A stretch of DNA of 64,000 nt from Buchnera aphidicola (Microlophium carnosum) (GTDB taxonomy: Bacteria; Pseudomonadota; Gammaproteobacteria; Enterobacterales; Enterobacteriaceae): contig CP048747.1 of the NCBI GenBank assembly GCA_011752475.1, positions 372,001-436,000 of the forward strand, read 5' to 3'. Shown here in pieces: positions 63,287-64,000 of the stretch (its first letter is position 1; every line of letters starts with the position of its first letter). The position numbers were made by a program, and so were the translations under genes. The notes beneath the pieces are model-generated. The model was not told the DNA's origin, made no database searches, and saw only the letters and a program-made list of their open reading frames with translations.

Positions 63287-64000
63287 ATGAATAAAAAACA
63301 TAATGATACCATAATATGGTTTAATATTATTACTATTTTCCCAGAAATGTTCCGTGCAATTATTGATTTTGGCATCATCGGACAAGCAATTAAAAAAAAA
63401 ATTATTAATATTGATTTTTTTAATCCAAGAAATTTTAGTAAAAATAAATATCAATCTGTAGACGATCGTCCTTATGGAGGAGGACCTGGAATGTTAATGA
63501 GTGTCGAACCATTATATCTAGCTATTCAAGAGGCTAAATCGAGATTAAAAAATGCAACTGTTATTTATTTATCTCCTCAAGGAAAAGAATTAAAACAAAG
63601 TAATATAAAAGAATTCATCGAAAAAAAAAGAATTATTTTCATATGTGGTCGATATGAAGGTATAGACCAACGGATTATTGATAATCAAGTTAATGAAGAA
63701 TGGTCTATCGGTAGCTATATACTTAGTGGAGGAGAAATAGCTGCTATGGTTATGATTGACTCTATTTCTCGATTAATTCCAGGTGTCATTAAAACAAAAA
63801 AATCAATAGAAGAAGATTCTTTTTCGAATAATTTATTAGATTATCCTAGTTATACTCGACCTAAGATAATACAAAACATGTCAGTACCTAAAGTATTATT
63901 GTCTGGAAACCATAATCAAATTCGGATTTGGCGTTTAAAACAGTCACTTGGAACAACATGGCTTAGACGTCCTGATCTTATAAAAAAAAAAATACTCACA
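63287..64000 (+). CDS. trmD: tRNA (guanine-N1)-methyltransferase TrmD, 3' end outside window
   Basis: Makes m1G37 in tRNAs, needed for reading-frame maintenance. The frame from ATG 63287 is open to the window edge (238 residues; E. coli 255). It includes IWFNIITIFPEMFRAIIDF, SVDDRPYGGGPGMLM (about 58-72), the trefoil-knot segments YLSPQGKELKQ and FICGRYEGIDQRI, and EEWSIGSYILSGGE (about 137-150), then LLSGNHNQIRIWRLKQSLG. It follows rimM, as in E. coli. Start alternatives are ATA codons nearer the conserved region. Confidence 0.95.
   Translation, partial: MNKKHNDTIIWFNIITIFPEMFRAIIDFGIIGQAIKKKIINIDFFNPRNFSKNKYQSVDDRPYGGGPGMLMSVEPLYLAIQEAKSRLKNATVIYLSPQGKELKQSNIKEFIEKKRIIFICGRYEGIDQRIIDNQVNEEWSIGSYILSGGEIAAMVMIDSISRLIPGVIKTKKSIEEDSFSNNLLDYPSYTRPKIIQNMSVPKVLLSGNHNQIRIWRLKQSLGTTWLRRPDLIKKKILT

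Overview
The window comes from Buchnera aphidicola, the obligate endosymbiont of aphids. Base composition is extremely A+T rich and spacers are short and nearly pure A/T. The genes are almost all E. coli orthologues in E. coli order, with many neighbours deleted between them. The flagellar hook-basal-body cluster (without flgL), the fabD-fabG-acpP remnant, single-copy argI, pyrBI and a feedback-altered pheA are all typical of Buchnera. The aphid host species cannot be read from the sequence.

Layout. 1-8.2 kb: the flg operon on the plus strand (3' end of flgB, then flgC to flgK), encoding rod, hook, P and L rings and a hook-junction protein, with flgJ reduced to its rod domain. 8.3-11.1 kb: rne on the minus strand. 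11.4-19.3 kb: rluC, rpmF, fabD, fabG, acpP, tmk, holB, tatD (ycfH), ptsG and hinT, all plus. 19.4-19.9 kb: a previously intact lpoB, now a pseudogene. 20.2-24.3 kb: porin, asnS and pncB, minus. 24.6-29.7 kb: pyrD (frameshifted), rlmL and uup, plus. 29.7-35.2 kb: trhO, valS and pepA, minus. 35.5-38.5 kb: argI, pyrB, pyrI and ridA, plus. 38.5-54.6 kb: a long minus-strand block holding deaD (with the tiny upstream ORF yrbN), pnp, rpsO, truB, rbfA, infB, nusA, tRNA-Leu(GAG), secG, glmM, ftsH, rlmE and greA. 55.1-58.5 kb: ibaG, murA, rplU, rpmA and obgE, plus. 58.6-59.4 kb: rpsI and rplM, minus. 59.7-64 kb: pheA, ffh, rpsP, rimM and trmD (cut by the window edge), plus.

Functionally the window combines translation and RNA metabolism (degradosome parts rne, pnp and deaD; ribosome-assembly factors; nusA-infB), nutrient provisioning (pheA for phenylalanine, argI for arginine), pyrimidine synthesis (pyrB, pyrI, pyrD, tmk), envelope genes (murA, glmM, porin, ftsH, secG), glucose uptake (ptsG) and a flagellar export apparatus with no filament genes in view.

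The most notable observations are: (1) a conserved leader upstream of deaD with two overlapping micro-ORFs, one matching YrbN, and a hairpin over the ribosome-binding site; (2) a -1 frameshift in a T10 tract of pyrD; (3) a decayed lpoB with a recognisable nonsense codon; (4) rimM with ATA as the only well-placed start; (5) degradosome-binding micro-motifs kept in the otherwise diverged RNase E tail; (6) changes at key residues in HinT, PheA, GlmM, Tmk, the porin constriction loop and the Ffh M domain. I see no CRISPR array, insertion sequence, prophage or other mobile DNA.
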